NCBI RefSeq assembly: GCF_002139855.1 | Contig: NZ_CP018789.1 | Span: forward strand, 930,001-994,000 | Direction of reading: 5' to 3' | DNA length: 64,000 bases | DNA from: Campylobacter porcelli | GTDB lineage: Bacteria; Campylobacterota; Campylobacteria; Campylobacterales; Campylobacteraceae | In this document: piece after piece, positions 1-9,250 of the stretch | How the letters are laid out: each line of letters opens with the position of its first letter | How positions within the stretch are numbered: position 1 is the stretch's first letter | Notes under the pieces: model-generated | Database searches by the model: none | The model's input: the letters and a program-made list of their open reading frames with translations, nothing else | Told to the model about the DNA's origin: nothing | Translations under genes and position numbers: made by a program

Positions 1-965
1 ATTTCATCTTTAAAAATCGGTTTTTCTATTAGTCCTCCATCTGTTCCAACAAGTATAAACTTAGCTCCTTGTATGCGTAAATTTAAGTATCTAGCTGCAC
101 TCATATTATAAATGCGTATGCGTTCATTGCTTGCGAGTTTGATTTTAGGTTGATATTGTCCATTAATAAGCACAAACTCACCTTCTCTACCATTAAGCCA
201 ATCAATTAAAGTATTATGTGGAATTTGAGCGTTTTCATCAAGACGCAAATCAGTAATCATAAGATCTTTTTCTTTAAGATGACTAAGAGCGTCTTTTTTA
301 GCCTTGACTACAAAACATCCAGCTAAGCCCATAAAAACTTGTTTTGAAGAGATAAAATGCGGATGAGGATGATACCAGTAAGTACCAGCACTGTCTTGTG
401 GTATTGTAAAATGATAAATCCTCTCTTGGCCTGCTAAAATAGCATCGTGTGGATTTCCATCTTGATTAGGCGGTACAAGAAGTCCGTGCCAATGTATGGT
501 TGTCGGTTCTTTGAGTGTATTTTTAACTAAAATTTCAACTTTATCCCCTTCATAAACCTCTATTTTTGGAGCTGGTATTAAGCCATTATAGGTATAAAAT
601 TTTGTTTTTTTGCCCTTAATCACTTCGATTTGACTCTCTTTTACCTCTATTGTCGCACGAAAAACATTTTTTTCCTTGCTTTCATTTTTGAGTACAGGCA
701 GAGCTTTTAGAGCTTCTCCTTTAGGAAAATATTTTTGGTCTAAAAGTTTTAAATCTTTTTGGGCAAATTGGATAAAAGAGGTATCAATTTCTCTATTTAT
801 TGGCATTTTATCCATATCATGCCCTTCATGCCCCATCATGTCATGCCCCATATGCCCCATCATGTCATGATCCATCATGTCATGCCCCATATGAGGATTT
901 GCATAAGCTACACCCACACCTGCTAAACTTAAGAGATTTAATTTTAAGAAATTTCTTCTATTCAT
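1..965 (-). CDS. Multicopper oxidase (CueO/laccase-like), C-terminus beyond window
   Basis: Reading from the ATG at 965 towards position 1, the frame stays open for 321 codons and leaves the window, so the C-terminal type 1 copper ligands are not visible. The N-terminus is a Tat-type signal (NRRNFLK then a hydrophobic stretch ending in AYA). Residues about 25-54 form a Met/His/Asp-rich segment, which suggests copper capture. Cupredoxin domain 1 carries the copper motif TIHWHGL and the second His cluster WYHPHPH. Family members oxidise Cu(I) in the periplasm and protect against copper. An AAGGAT Shine-Dalgarno lies upstream of the start. It stands apart from the divergently transcribed pyrD. 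The substrate is inferred from the family; the multicopper oxidase call itself is firm. Confidence 0.9.
   Translation of the reverse strand, partial: MNRRNFLKLNLLSLAGVGVAYANPHMGHDMMDHDMMGHMGHDMMGHEGHDMDKMPINREIDTSFIQFAQKDLKLLDQKYFPKGEALKALPVLKNESKEKNVFRATIEVKESQIEVIKGKKTKFYTYNGLIPAPKIEVYEGDKVEILVKNTLKEPTTIHWHGLLVPPNQDGNPHDAILAGQERIYHFTIPQDSAGTYWYHPHPHFISSKQVFMGLAGCFVVKAKKDALSHLKEKDLMITDLRLDENAQIPHNTLIDWLNGREGEFVLINGQYQPKIKLASNERIRIYNMSAARYLNLRIQGAKFILVGTDGGLIEKPIFKDE
833..893. repeat. Direct repeat encoding Met/His-rich linker
   Basis: A 22-bp sequence occurs at 833-854 and again at 872-893, 39 bp (13 codons) apart, inside the oxidase gene. On the coding strand it gives repeated H-M-G-H-D-M-M blocks just after the signal peptide. 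The period is a multiple of three, so slippage would change linker length without a frameshift. Confidence 0.75.
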
Positions 966-1222
966 TGTGTTTTATATCCTTATTTTTGATTTTTCATCGC
1001 TGATTAAATTATAATTATTATAAATGAATATTATATAAATTGTTTTAAAATTTCGGTATTTAAAGATATAAAGCAACTCTTACCACAACTAATATATGTT
1101 TTAAATTAAAATTTGAGTAATTTACCACTTTAGCACCTTGAATTTATAATTTTATTATATTCACACATATCCAAAATATCATTAAATTTATTTAAATTAT
1201 AAGCAAATTTAAGCAAATTTTA

Positions 1223-1230
1223 GCTAAAAT
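1223..1230 (+). promoter_or_regulatory. Predicted -10 element for pyrD
   Basis: gcTAaaAT matches the Campylobacter extended -10 pattern gnTAnaAT exactly. It predicts a start near 1237, giving a leader of about 15 nt that holds the AAAGGA ribosome site at 1241-1246. Upstream there are only A/T-rich tracts and no clear -35, as is usual in this genus. Confidence 0.5.
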
Positions 1231-1251
1231 TGCTGATTTTAAAGGAATATA

Positions 1252-2310
1252 ATGGATTATGGCGATATTAAAAAAATTTTATTTAAACTAAACCCAGAAA
1301 ATGCCCACAAAATAGCTGAATTAGCTATGCGTGTATCTGTAAAAATTCCATTTGTGAGCGACTATTTGGCGGATAATTTTTGCTTTATTGATACTAAATT
1401 ATCGCAAAATATTTTTGGATTAAATTTCTTAAATCCTATTGGTCTTGCTGGTGGATTTGATAAGAATGCAACTATGATATTACCGCTATCTACGATGGGA
1501 TTTGGATTTTTAGAGTATGGGACTTTGACTCCAAAACCGCAAATTGGCAACCCAAAGCCAAGACTATTTCGATTAATAGAAGAAAAAAGCATTCAAAACG
1601 CTATGGGATTTAATAATGATGGGCTAGATAAGATTAAAGCTAGAGCCACGAAATTATACCCTTTTAGCATTCCATTAATTGCCAATATAGGTAAAAACAA
1701 GATCACCCCAAATGAAATGGCTATTAAGGATTATGAGATTTTAGTTAAAGGGCTTGATAGTTGCTGCGATGCCTTTGTAATCAATATAAGCTCGCCAAAT
1801 ACCCCAAATTTAAGAGATTTACAAAGCGAATCTTTCATAAGTGAATTATCTACTACTTTAAACGGCTTAACCAAAAAGCCATTAATCTTAAAAATCGCCC
1901 CAGATATGAGCATAGACTCAGCTATATCGCTTTGTTTAACTGCTGCAAATTCTGGATTTAAAGGGCTTATAATCAACAATACAAGCGTAGATTACTCGCT
2001 TACTCCTAATGCTAAGGATTTTGGCGGTTTAAGCGGACAACTTATAAAAAATAAGAGTAAAGAGCTATTTAAAGAGGTTGCCAAAGAGCTTTTTGGCAAA
2101 GCGATTTTAATTAGCTGCGGTGGGATTGATAGCGCTAATGAGACTTATGAACGCATTAAAATGGGTGCGAATTTAATCCAAATTTACACAAGCTTCATCT
2201 ATGAAGGCCCTAGTATATGTAAAAATATAAACAATCAAATATTAAATTTAGCCCTAAGCGAAGGATATGAGAGTATTTCCCAAGCAGTTGGCGTAGATAT
2301 AAGGAGATAA
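1252..2310 (+). CDS. pyrD: Dihydroorotate dehydrogenase (quinone), class 2
   Basis: Oxidises dihydroorotate to orotate in pyrimidine synthesis and passes electrons to membrane quinone. The 352-residue length, the N-terminal helical region and the catalytic Ser at 181 in NISSPNTPNLRDL mark the membrane-associated class 2 enzyme. FMN-binding segments are visible: NPIGLAGGFDKNA (about 61-73), NNTS, and GGLSGQLIKNKS. The start has AAAGGA six bases upstream. The next gene begins directly after the stop, so this is the first gene of a tightly packed operon of envelope and lysine-pathway genes. Confidence 0.97.
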   Translation: MDYGDIKKILFKLNPENAHKIAELAMRVSVKIPFVSDYLADNFCFIDTKLSQNIFGLNFLNPIGLAGGFDKNATMILPLSTMGFGFLEYGTLTPKPQIGNPKPRLFRLIEEKSIQNAMGFNNDGLDKIKARATKLYPFSIPLIANIGKNKITPNEMAIKDYEILVKGLDSCCDAFVINISSPNTPNLRDLQSESFISELSTTLNGLTKKPLILKIAPDMSIDSAISLCLTAANSGFKGLIINNTSVDYSLTPNAKDFGGLSGQLIKNKSKELFKEVAKELFGKAILISCGGIDSANETYERIKMGANLIQIYTSFIYEGPSICKNINNQILNLALSEGYESISQAVGVDIRR

Positions 2311-3558
2311 ATGCTACCACAATTTAGCAAAATTACCCTTGAGAATGGATTTGAGATATATCACACTCCACTAAATTTAGGCTCAAATGTTATTAGTATA
2401 GATCTATATTATAAGGTTGGTTCTAGAAACGAAACAATGGGTAAAAGCGGGATCGCACACATGCTAGAGCACCTAAATTTCAAAAGCACAGACAATAAAA
2501 AGGCTGGGGAATTTGACCAAATAGTAAAGGGTTTTGGCGGGGTAAATAATGCTAGCACTGGATTTGATTTTACCCACTATTTCATCAAATGCTCAAGCCA
2601 AAATCTTGATACTTCACTAGAGCTTTATGCTGATATTATGTCAAATTTAAGCCTTAGAGAAGATGAGTTTTTGCCTGAGCGTGATGTGGTTTTAGAAGAG
2701 CGTAGATGGCGAACGGATAATAATCCAACTGGAATGCTCTATTTTAGGCTATTTAATCACGCTTTTATCTATCATCCATATCACTGGACTCCAATTGGCT
2801 TTATAAATGATATACAAAATTGGACTATAGATGATATTCGTAATTTTTGGTCTATATACTACCAGCCTAAAAATGCTTTTTTGATGATTACTGGTGATAT
2901 TGATCAAAAGAGTGCGTTTGATCTTGGTAAAAAGCACTTTGAAGGTATAAAAAACCGCTGTCAAATCCCTGCTTTACACTGCGTAGAACCAGAGCAAAAT
3001 GGCGAAAAATCTCTAGTAATCCGCAAACAAAGCGATGTAGAAATGATAGCCATAGCCTACAAAATTCCACCATTTAATCATAAAGATCAAACCGCATTAA
3101 GCGCTATTAGCGAATATCTATCAAGCGGCAAAAGCTCACTTTTTGAAAGAGTCTTAATAGATGAATTAAATTTAGTAAATCAAATTTACGCTTATCCTAT
3201 GGATAGCATTGATGAGAATTTATTTATTATAATTGCTATTTGTAATCCAGGCGTAAAAGCCAAAAATGTTAAAAAAGAGATTTTGAAACTAATAAAAGAG
3301 CTAAAAAATAGCGATATAAAAGCTGATGAGCTAACTAAGATAAAAAATTGCTTAAAAAGCAACTTTATCTACTCGCTAAGTAGTGCTAGTAAACTTGCAA
3401 GTCTATATGGAAGCTACATAGCAAAAGGCGATATAGAGCCACTTTGGCAGCTTTCAGATATGACAAATGCACTTACAACGCAAGATATTAAAGATTGCGC
3501 AAATAGATATTTTAATAAAGATAAATCAACTACAATTATATTAAAAGGAACCAAATGA
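2311..3558 (+). CDS. M16 family zinc metallopeptidase
   Basis: The inverted zinc motif HxxEH is present as HMLEH at residues 50-54, and a further acidic ligand is available in VVLEERR around residue 130, at the spacing expected for the pitrilysin/PqqL family. The protein has 415 residues, one catalytic plus one inactive M16 half, like bacterial processing-peptidase subunits. No signal peptide is visible, so the location is uncertain. It starts at the base after the pyrD stop and overlaps dapA by 4 nt, so translation is probably coupled. A homologue sits between pyrD and dapA in other campylobacters (from memory). The substrate is unknown. Confidence 0.9.
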   Translation: MLPQFSKITLENGFEIYHTPLNLGSNVISIDLYYKVGSRNETMGKSGIAHMLEHLNFKSTDNKKAGEFDQIVKGFGGVNNASTGFDFTHYFIKCSSQNLDTSLELYADIMSNLSLREDEFLPERDVVLEERRWRTDNNPTGMLYFRLFNHAFIYHPYHWTPIGFINDIQNWTIDDIRNFWSIYYQPKNAFLMITGDIDQKSAFDLGKKHFEGIKNRCQIPALHCVEPEQNGEKSLVIRKQSDVEMIAIAYKIPPFNHKDQTALSAISEYLSSGKSSLFERVLIDELNLVNQIYAYPMDSIDENLFIIIAICNPGVKAKNVKKEILKLIKELKNSDIKADELTKIKNCLKSNFIYSLSSASKLASLYGSYIAKGDIEPLWQLSDMTNALTTQDIKDCANRYFNKDKSTTIILKGTK

Positions 3559-4448
3559 AAAAGAGTATTTATGGGGCAATGACGGCCTTAGTAACGCCTT
3601 TTAAAAATGGTAAAATAGATGAAAATTGCTATGAAAAACTCATTAAAAGACAGATTAAAAATGGCATTGACGCAGTTGTGCCTGTAGGAACTACTGGAGA
3701 GAGTGCTACTTTAACCCATGATGAGCATAGAATTTGTATCGAAATAGCCGTAAATGCGTGTAAAGGTAGCAATGTCAAGGTATTAGCCGGTGCAGGAAGT
3801 AACGCCACGCACGAAGCTATAGGTCTAGCTGAATTTGCCCAAAAATGCGGTGCTGATGGGATATTATCAGTAGCTCCATACTATAATAAACCAACTCAAG
3901 AAGGATTGTATCAACACTACAAAGCCATATCCAAATCAGTAGATATACCAATCTTGCTATATAATGTCCCATCTAGAACAGGATGCGATATATTGCCAGA
4001 GACAATTATAAGACTATTTAATGATTGCGATAATATTTATGGAGTTAAAGAGGCAAGTGGAAATATAGAAAGATGCGTTGATATACTAGCTCATGAGCCA
4101 AAAATATATCTATTAAGCGGCGATGATGCTATAAATTATCCAGTGCTTAGCAATGGCGGAAAAGGCGTAATATCTGTTACTTCAAATTTATTACCAGATC
4201 AAATATCTGCACTTACTAGATATGCATTACAAAATGAATTTTTAAAAGCAAAAGAGATTAATGATAAGCTATATAATATTAATAAAATTCTATTTTGCGA
4301 GTCAAATCCGATACCTATTAAAGCAGCTATGTATATTGCTGGACTAATAGACACATTAGAGTATAGACTTCCGCTGGTTGCCCCAAGCGAGCAAAACTTT
4401 AAAAAAATAGAATTAGTAATGAAAACTTATGATATAAAAGGATTTTAA
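3555..4448 (+). CDS. dapA: 4-hydroxy-tetrahydrodipicolinate synthase
   Basis: Condenses pyruvate with aspartate semialdehyde, the first committed step to diaminopimelate and lysine. It is a TIM-barrel lyase of 297 residues. The Schiff-base lysine is K165 in YGVKEASG, the catalytic tyrosine is Y136 in YNVPSRTG, with R141 for substrate carboxylate and the GTTGES loop at 45-50. It overlaps the M16 peptidase stop (ATGA) and shares one base with the following reductase gene. DapE, a later enzyme of the same pathway, is encoded at 60540-61637. Confidence 0.97.
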   Translation: MKKSIYGAMTALVTPFKNGKIDENCYEKLIKRQIKNGIDAVVPVGTTGESATLTHDEHRICIEIAVNACKGSNVKVLAGAGSNATHEAIGLAEFAQKCGADGILSVAPYYNKPTQEGLYQHYKAISKSVDIPILLYNVPSRTGCDILPETIIRLFNDCDNIYGVKEASGNIERCVDILAHEPKIYLLSGDDAINYPVLSNGGKGVISVTSNLLPDQISALTRYALQNEFLKAKEINDKLYNINKILFCESNPIPIKAAMYIAGLIDTLEYRLPLVAPSEQNFKKIELVMKTYDIKGF

Positions 4449-5236
4449 TGAATTGTTATCATGATGAATTTAAAGGCAAAACATTAGTTATTAGTGGCGG
4501 TACAAGAGGGATTGGTAGGGCAATTGTGCTTGAATTTGCTAAATGCGGTTCAAATATCGCTTTTACCTATAATTCAAATGAAGAGATGGCTAAAAATCAA
4601 GCTTTGGAATTAGAGAAAGAATTTGGGATAAAAGCTAGAGCTTATGCTTTAAATATCCTTGAGCCCGAAACTTATAAAGAGCTATTTTTAGAGATTGATA
4701 AGGATTTTGATAGGATTGATTTTTTCATATCAAATGCGATTATTTCAGGGCGTGCTGTAGCTGGTGGATATACTAAATTTATGAAGCTCAAACCTCGTGG
4801 AATAAATAATATATTTACCGCTACGGTTAATGCCTTTGTAGTAGGCTCCCAAGAGGCGGCTAAAAGAATGCAAAAAGTAGGCGGTGGTAGCATAATCAGC
4901 CTAAGCTCAACTGGCAATCTAGTCTATATCGAACACTATAGCGGGCACGGCACAGCAAAAGCCGCAGTAGAAGCTATGGCAAGATACGCCGCAACTGAGC
5001 TTGGAGAGCATAATATTAGAGTTAATGTAGTAAGCGGAGGGCCGATAGAAACAGATGCACTAAGAGCCTTTACAAACTATGAAGAGGTAAGAGACGCTAC
5101 GGCTGCACTAAGCCCACTTGGCCGTATGGGGCAGCCTACAGATTTAGCTGGGGCTTGTCTATTTTTATGTAGCTCAAAGGCTAGTTGGGTAACTGGACAT
5201 ACATTTATAATTGATGGTGGCACTACATTTAAATGA
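4448..5236 (+). CDS. Short-chain dehydrogenase, FabL-like enoyl-ACP reductase
   Basis: Rossmann-fold SDR of 262 residues with GGTRGIG at about 17-23. The active site is Y164-x6-K171, the enoyl-ACP reductase spacing, not the YxxxK of ordinary SDRs. The stretch after it (ARYAATELG, NVVSGGPIETDAL, LGRMGQ) closely resembles Bacillus FabL from memory. The likely role is NADPH-dependent reduction of enoyl-ACP in fatty acid elongation, perhaps beside a separate FabI elsewhere. Campylobacter homologues are usually labelled only oxidoreductase. It overlaps dapA and pgsA by 1 and 4 nt; pgsA is also a lipid gene, which fits. The FabL assignment is inference from motifs. Confidence 0.75.
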   Translation: MNCYHDEFKGKTLVISGGTRGIGRAIVLEFAKCGSNIAFTYNSNEEMAKNQALELEKEFGIKARAYALNILEPETYKELFLEIDKDFDRIDFFISNAIISGRAVAGGYTKFMKLKPRGINNIFTATVNAFVVGSQEAAKRMQKVGGGSIISLSSTGNLVYIEHYSGHGTAKAAVEAMARYAATELGEHNIRVNVVSGGPIETDALRAFTNYEEVRDATAALSPLGRMGQPTDLAGACLFLCSSKASWVTGHTFIIDGGTTFK

Positions 5237-5781
5237 TAAATTTACCAAATTCTCTAGCCATATTTCGCATACTTTTAGCGCCATTAATGTTCTTTTTGCT
5301 ATTAAAAATCAAAAATAGCAGTAGTTATATAGACATTAGTTGGCTTAACTACTTCTGTGCTTTAACTTTTGTAGTAGCTAGTATTACTGATTTTTTTGAT
5401 GGCTATATAGCTAGAAGCTGGAATCAAAAGACAAAGCTAGGTGCTATCTTGGATCCATTAGCTGATAAGATGCTGATTTTAGCAGCATTTTTGGGACTAA
5501 TGATTATAGATAGAGCTAATGCTTGGGCTGTGTATATCATACTTGTTAGGGAGTTTTTTATCACTGGATTTAGGGTTGTTATGGCTAGTGAAAATATCGA
5601 TGTGAGTGCCTCCATAGCTGGTAAGATTAAGACTATTATGCAAATGGTCGCTATAGGATTTTTATCTATGCAGTGGTGGGGTGGCGAGATTTTATTATGG
5701 ATTGCTGTAGCCATCACGCTATATTCAGGCTATGAGTATATACACGCATATACAAAACATATAAGAAAAAATCAAATTTAA
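5233..5781 (+). CDS. pgsA: CDP-diacylglycerol-glycerol-3-phosphate 3-phosphatidyltransferase
   Basis: Makes phosphatidylglycerol phosphate, the first step to phosphatidylglycerol. The complete CDP-alcohol phosphotransferase signature D56-G-x2-A-R61-x8-G70-x3-D74-x3-D78 is present in DFFDGYIAR...GAILDPLAD. The protein has 182 residues with several membrane helices, normal for PgsA. It overlaps the upstream reductase by 4 nt. The GpsA enzyme encoded at 10290-11180 supplies the acceptor glycerol-3-phosphate. Confidence 0.95.
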   Translation: MINLPNSLAIFRILLAPLMFFLLLKIKNSSSYIDISWLNYFCALTFVVASITDFFDGYIARSWNQKTKLGAILDPLADKMLILAAFLGLMIIDRANAWAVYIILVREFFITGFRVVMASENIDVSASIAGKIKTIMQMVAIGFLSMQWWGGEILLWIAVAITLYSGYEYIHAYTKHIRKNQI

Positions 5782-5790
5782 AGGAAAAAA

Positions 5791-6540
5791 ATGAGAAATA
5801 TCTTTGCTATTTTATTTATGGCTTTTATCTTTATTGGTTGTTCTGGAGATAAGAGCGTAAAGGATAAATTAAGAGTCGCTACAGAAGGCACATATAATCC
5901 ATTTTCATATCACGATGAAAGCGGTAAATTGGTAGGTTATGATGTTGAAGTAATAGCTGAAGCAGCCAAAAGAGCTGGATTTGAGATCGAATTTCATGAG
6001 ACAAACTGGGATGCGATATTCTCAGGGTTAAACTCAAATCGCTTTGATATGATAGCTAATCAAATTAGCGATGCTGACCCAAAAAGAGCTGAGCTTTACA
6101 CACTTAGCGATCCATATATAGTTACTTCAGCAGCTATAGCAGTAAGGGCTGATGATAATAGCATAAACTCGCTAAATGATATAAAAGGCAAAAATATCGC
6201 CCAATCAATGGGAAGTAACTACTATGAGATGGCTATCCAAAATGGTGCAAATATCGTCTTAGTTGATGGCTTAGCCCCAGCCATTAAGGCTGTAAGTCAA
6301 GGTAGAGCAGACGCTACTATGAATGATAAACTAGCTATTTTAAACTATATTAAAACAACTGGAGATAAAAATATTAAGGTTGCATTTAATACAGGCGATG
6401 GCACTAGAAGTGTATTTTTATTTAAAAAAGAGCTAACAGAACAAAGAGATAGAATCAATAAAGCATTAGAAACTATGAAAAAAGATGGCACACTAAAGCA
6501 AATTTCAGAAAAATATTTTGGAATGGATGTTAGTGAGTAG
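5791..6540 (+). CDS. Amino-acid (probably cystine) ABC transporter, substrate-binding lipoprotein
   Basis: Family 3 periplasmic solute-binding protein of 249 residues. A type II signal ends in FIGC, so C17 would be lipidated and anchored to the inner membrane. Mature segments GTYNPFSYHDESGKLVGYDVE, NQISDADPKR and DGLAPAI resemble cystine binders of the TcyA/FliY type more than the Glu/Asp binder PEB1. It is the first gene of a binding protein-permease-ATPase cassette and follows pgsA by 9 nt. AAGGA precedes the ATG. Cystine specificity is inferred. Confidence 0.88.
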   Translation: MRNIFAILFMAFIFIGCSGDKSVKDKLRVATEGTYNPFSYHDESGKLVGYDVEVIAEAAKRAGFEIEFHETNWDAIFSGLNSNRFDMIANQISDADPKRAELYTLSDPYIVTSAAIAVRADDNSINSLNDIKGKNIAQSMGSNYYEMAIQNGANIVLVDGLAPAIKAVSQGRADATMNDKLAILNYIKTTGDKNIKVAFNTGDGTRSVFLFKKELTEQRDRINKALETMKKDGTLKQISEKYFGMDVSE

Positions 6541-7195
6541 CTATATTGATGCTTTTATACCTATGATTAAAGGGGCGATACTATATACTATCCCCCTTAG
6601 CATTATATCTTTTATTTTTGGCATAGCCATAGGTGCTATTGTCGCACTTATCCGCATCAATCATAGTAAAAATCCAATATCAAATTTAGCTAAAATCGCT
6701 TGTCAATTTTATGTATCCATAATAAGGGGAACTCCACTTCTTGTGCAGCTTTTTATCATATTTTATGGTTTGCCAAATATCGGAGTAACGCTAAATCCAT
6801 TTATTAGTGCTATAATTGCTTTTAGCCTTAGCATTGGAGCATATAGTAGCGAGACGATTAGGGCTAGTATTTTAGCAGTGCCAAAGGGACAGTGGGAGGC
6901 TGGCTGGAGCATTGGACTAACAAATAGCGATACATTTATAAAAATCATAGCTCCACAAGCTTTTAAAATAGCCTTGCCAACTCTATCTAATACCTTTATA
7001 GCACTTATTAAGGATACTTCACTAGCATCTGTTGTTTTGGTAGCTGAGCTATTCCGTCAAGCCCAAACTATAGCCTCACAAAATTACGAATTCCTAAGAG
7101 TGTATTCACAAGCTGCCCTTATATACTGGGTTATTTGTATAGGTCTAGGCTATATCCAAACTCGCCTTGAAGCTAAATTTAGTAAGCATTTATAA
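6527..7195 (+). CDS. Amino-acid ABC transporter permease
   Basis: HisM/GlnP-type permease with about five membrane helices. The cytoplasmic EAA loop reads GQWEAGWSIGL, which docks the ATPase. A longer reading would need the TTG at 6518; the ATG at 6527, with TTGGA just ahead, is preferred, and GTG 6533 is another option. The start lies inside the 3' end of the binding-protein gene, so translation is coupled. It pairs with the ATPase 9 nt downstream. Confidence 0.9.
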   Translation: MLVSSYIDAFIPMIKGAILYTIPLSIISFIFGIAIGAIVALIRINHSKNPISNLAKIACQFYVSIIRGTPLLVQLFIIFYGLPNIGVTLNPFISAIIAFSLSIGAYSSETIRASILAVPKGQWEAGWSIGLTNSDTFIKIIAPQAFKIALPTLSNTFIALIKDTSLASVVLVAELFRQAQTIASQNYEFLRVYSQAALIYWVICIGLGYIQTRLEAKFSKHL

Positions 7196-7204
7196 GAGGA
7201 AGCT

Positions 7205-7945
7205 ATGCTACAAATAAAAGATATAAATAAAAAAATTGGCTCTCACACAATCTTATCAAATATCAGTTTGAATATCAAAGAGGGTGAGATAATAGCAATT
7301 ATAGGGCCAAGTGGGAGTGGTAAAACAACCCTTCTTCGCTCACTCAACTATCTTGAAACTCCAGATAGTGGAATTTTAGAATTTAGTGATGGAAGTTTAA
7401 AAATCGATTTTAAAACCCATATAAATAAGCAAGAGATCTTAAATTTAAGGCGAAAAATGGGTATGGTCTTTCAATCTTATAATCTTTTTGCCCATCTAAA
7501 CGCTACACAAAATATCACTCAAGGGTTAATTAGCGTCCAAAAAATGTCAAAAGATAAAGCTACTAATATCGCTTTGAATTTGCTAGAAAAATTTGGCTTA
7601 AAAGATAAGGCTAATGCCTACCCAAGCTCACTTAGCGGCGGCCAACAACAAAGGGTGGCAATAGCTAGAGCCGTAGCACTTAAGCCTGATATTTTACTAC
7701 TTGATGAGCCTACAAGCGCACTTGATAAAGAGCTAGTAAGCGAAGTCTTATCCACTCTTAAAATGCTAGCTAATGAGCATCAAACGATGATTTTGGTTAC
7801 ACATGAGCTTAAATTTGCTAAAGATATTGCTGATAAGATTATATTTTTAGAAAATGGTAAAATAGTAACAATACAGCCACCAAAAGAGTTTTTTGAAGCA
7901 CAAAATAATCCAAGAATTATCAAATTTATAGGCGATTTACACTAA
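7205..7945 (+). CDS. Amino-acid ABC transporter ATP-binding protein
   Basis: Complete ABC ATPase of 246 residues: Walker A GPSGSGKTT, Q-loop MVFQSYNLF, signature LSGGQQQRV, Walker B ILLLDEPTSALD and switch His in LVTHE. The sequence is of the polar amino acid class (GlnQ/TcyC). It completes the three-gene importer started at 5791. AGAGGAAGCT before the ATG is a good ribosome site. The next gene starts 2 nt after the stop. Confidence 0.95.
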   Translation: MLQIKDINKKIGSHTILSNISLNIKEGEIIAIIGPSGSGKTTLLRSLNYLETPDSGILEFSDGSLKIDFKTHINKQEILNLRRKMGMVFQSYNLFAHLNATQNITQGLISVQKMSKDKATNIALNLLEKFGLKDKANAYPSSLSGGQQQRVAIARAVALKPDILLLDEPTSALDKELVSEVLSTLKMLANEHQTMILVTHELKFAKDIADKIIFLENGKIVTIQPPKEFFEAQNNPRIIKFIGDLH

Positions 7946-7947
7946 TA

Positions 7948-8817
7948 ATGGCACAAAAAGGGTTTATCCTAGCTTTAGCTACATTTATTATGTGGGGGAT
8001 TTTCCCTATATTTTTTAAATTTATCCAAGGCATTAGTGCCACTGAAATCTTAGCCCATAGAGTTATATGGTCATCTGTGATTTTGCTAATTGTGCTTATA
8101 ATCACCAAAAAGCTAAATAGCGTCAAAAGATTAGCAAAAATCAAAAAAGTAACCCTAACTCTAGCCGTTACTGGCGTATTAATCGCTAGTAACTGGGGGA
8201 TATTTATCTATGCAATCAATCAAAATGATATCTTAGCAACTAGCCTTGGATACTTTATAAATCCGCTTTTTTCGATACTTCTTGGGGCTATTATATTAAA
8301 AGAGGAGCTTAGCCCAGCCTTAAAGCTATCAATTTTCATTGTATTTATAGCTATCACAATTCAAATTTACTCTCTTGGCAGACTTCCATTCATATCCATT
8401 ATACTACCACTATCATTTGCCCTATACGGACTTTTGCGTAAAAGACTTGGGGTAAGAGCATTTGAAGGATTATTTATAGAAACTATGATTTTATCGCCAT
8501 TTGCCATAATATATTTGGTATATTTATATATTAATCAAAGTAGCGAATTTGGATTAAATTTTAATGGAGTAATGCTATTTTTAAGCGGCTTTATCGCAAT
8601 TTTACCGCTACTGACATTTAATGCTAGCACCAAATATCTAAAGCTTTCTACAATTGGATTTTTACAATATATAAGTCCAACTTTAAGTATGATTATTGCA
8701 GTTTTTATGTATAATGAGACTCTTGATTTTTATAAATTTACTAGCTTTATGCTTATATGGATTAGCCTTGCTATTGCTGCGATGGCAAATTTAAGGAGAA
8801 AAAATGGGACAAAATGA
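7948..8817 (+). CDS. rarD: RarD-type EamA/DMT family permease
   Basis: Ten-helix drug/metabolite transporter of 289 residues. The opening segment (GFILALATFIMWGIFPIFFK then ISATEILAHR) and the region around NQNDILATSLGYFINPL are typical of RarD, named for chloramphenicol sensitivity but of unknown natural substrate. It directly follows the ABC transporter and overlaps the next gene by 14 nt. Confidence 0.9.
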   Translation: MAQKGFILALATFIMWGIFPIFFKFIQGISATEILAHRVIWSSVILLIVLIITKKLNSVKRLAKIKKVTLTLAVTGVLIASNWGIFIYAINQNDILATSLGYFINPLFSILLGAIILKEELSPALKLSIFIVFIAITIQIYSLGRLPFISIILPLSFALYGLLRKRLGVRAFEGLFIETMILSPFAIIYLVYLYINQSSEFGLNFNGVMLFLSGFIAILPLLTFNASTKYLKLSTIGFLQYISPTLSMIIAVFMYNETLDFYKFTSFMLIWISLAIAAMANLRRKNGTK

Positions 8818-9238
8818 TCTAATCATAATGGCATTGGCCGTTTTGGTCGTAGGAGTGATACTATACAAACAGATAAATAAAGTTACGCAAAATATCACAA
8901 TAGAAGATGAAAACCCAAATTTAGCCTACTCTAAATTTTGCGGTGAGATAGATAATCAAATAGATATATTGCGTCAAATAGCCTTAGATAATGGCATACT
9001 ATACCCAGATAAAAAAGATGAAATCTTAGAAAATTTAAGCGATTTTAGCAAAGAGCTTGTGTTTATAGAGTCTTTGAACTCCAAAGATAGCACCAAGTGG
9101 CAAAGTAAGCTTTTTGATCTACTTAGTAGAGTTGATGATTTTGTGGAGTTAAATTTTATAAACGGCAAAGAGATTGCTGATAAGGTAAAAAATAGCCTAA
9201 AAACAGAGTTTAATAGACTTGGGCTAGATAAAGGCTAA
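8804..9238 (+). CDS. Hypothetical membrane-anchored protein
   Basis: 144 residues that I do not recognise. One N-terminal membrane helix (LIIMALAVLVVGVILY, about 6-21) is followed by a hydrophilic, mostly helical, acidic cytoplasmic or periplasmic domain. It has no cysteines that suggest metal binding apart from C48. An AAGGAG motif lies inside the end of rarD, so it is probably translated after it. Its stop overlaps the stop of the facing nagZ-like gene inside a shared hairpin. Confidence 0.7.
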   Translation: MGQNDLIIMALAVLVVGVILYKQINKVTQNITIEDENPNLAYSKFCGEIDNQIDILRQIALDNGILYPDKKDEILENLSDFSKELVFIESLNSKDSTKWQSKLFDLLSRVDDFVELNFINGKEIADKVKNSLKTEFNRLGLDKG

Positions 9239-9250
9239 AATCTAGCCTTT
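9230..9250. terminator. Bidirectional Rho-independent terminator
   Basis: AAAGGCTA (9230-9237), a 5-nt loop, then TAGCCTTT (9243-9250). T-rich sequence follows on the plus side and A-rich sequence precedes it, so it can end transcripts from both directions. It contains the stop codons of both converging genes. Confidence 0.7.

Noticed and set aside
676-1003. Plus-strand frames rich in Pro/His/Cys opposite the multicopper oxidase
   Set aside because: They mirror the Met/His repeat of the real minus-strand gene and have no ribosome site or known domain.
1196-1221. Tandem AAGCAAATTT repeat before pyrD
   Set aside because: Two copies of a 10-bp A/T-rich word next to a promoter; too short to claim as an operator without conservation data.
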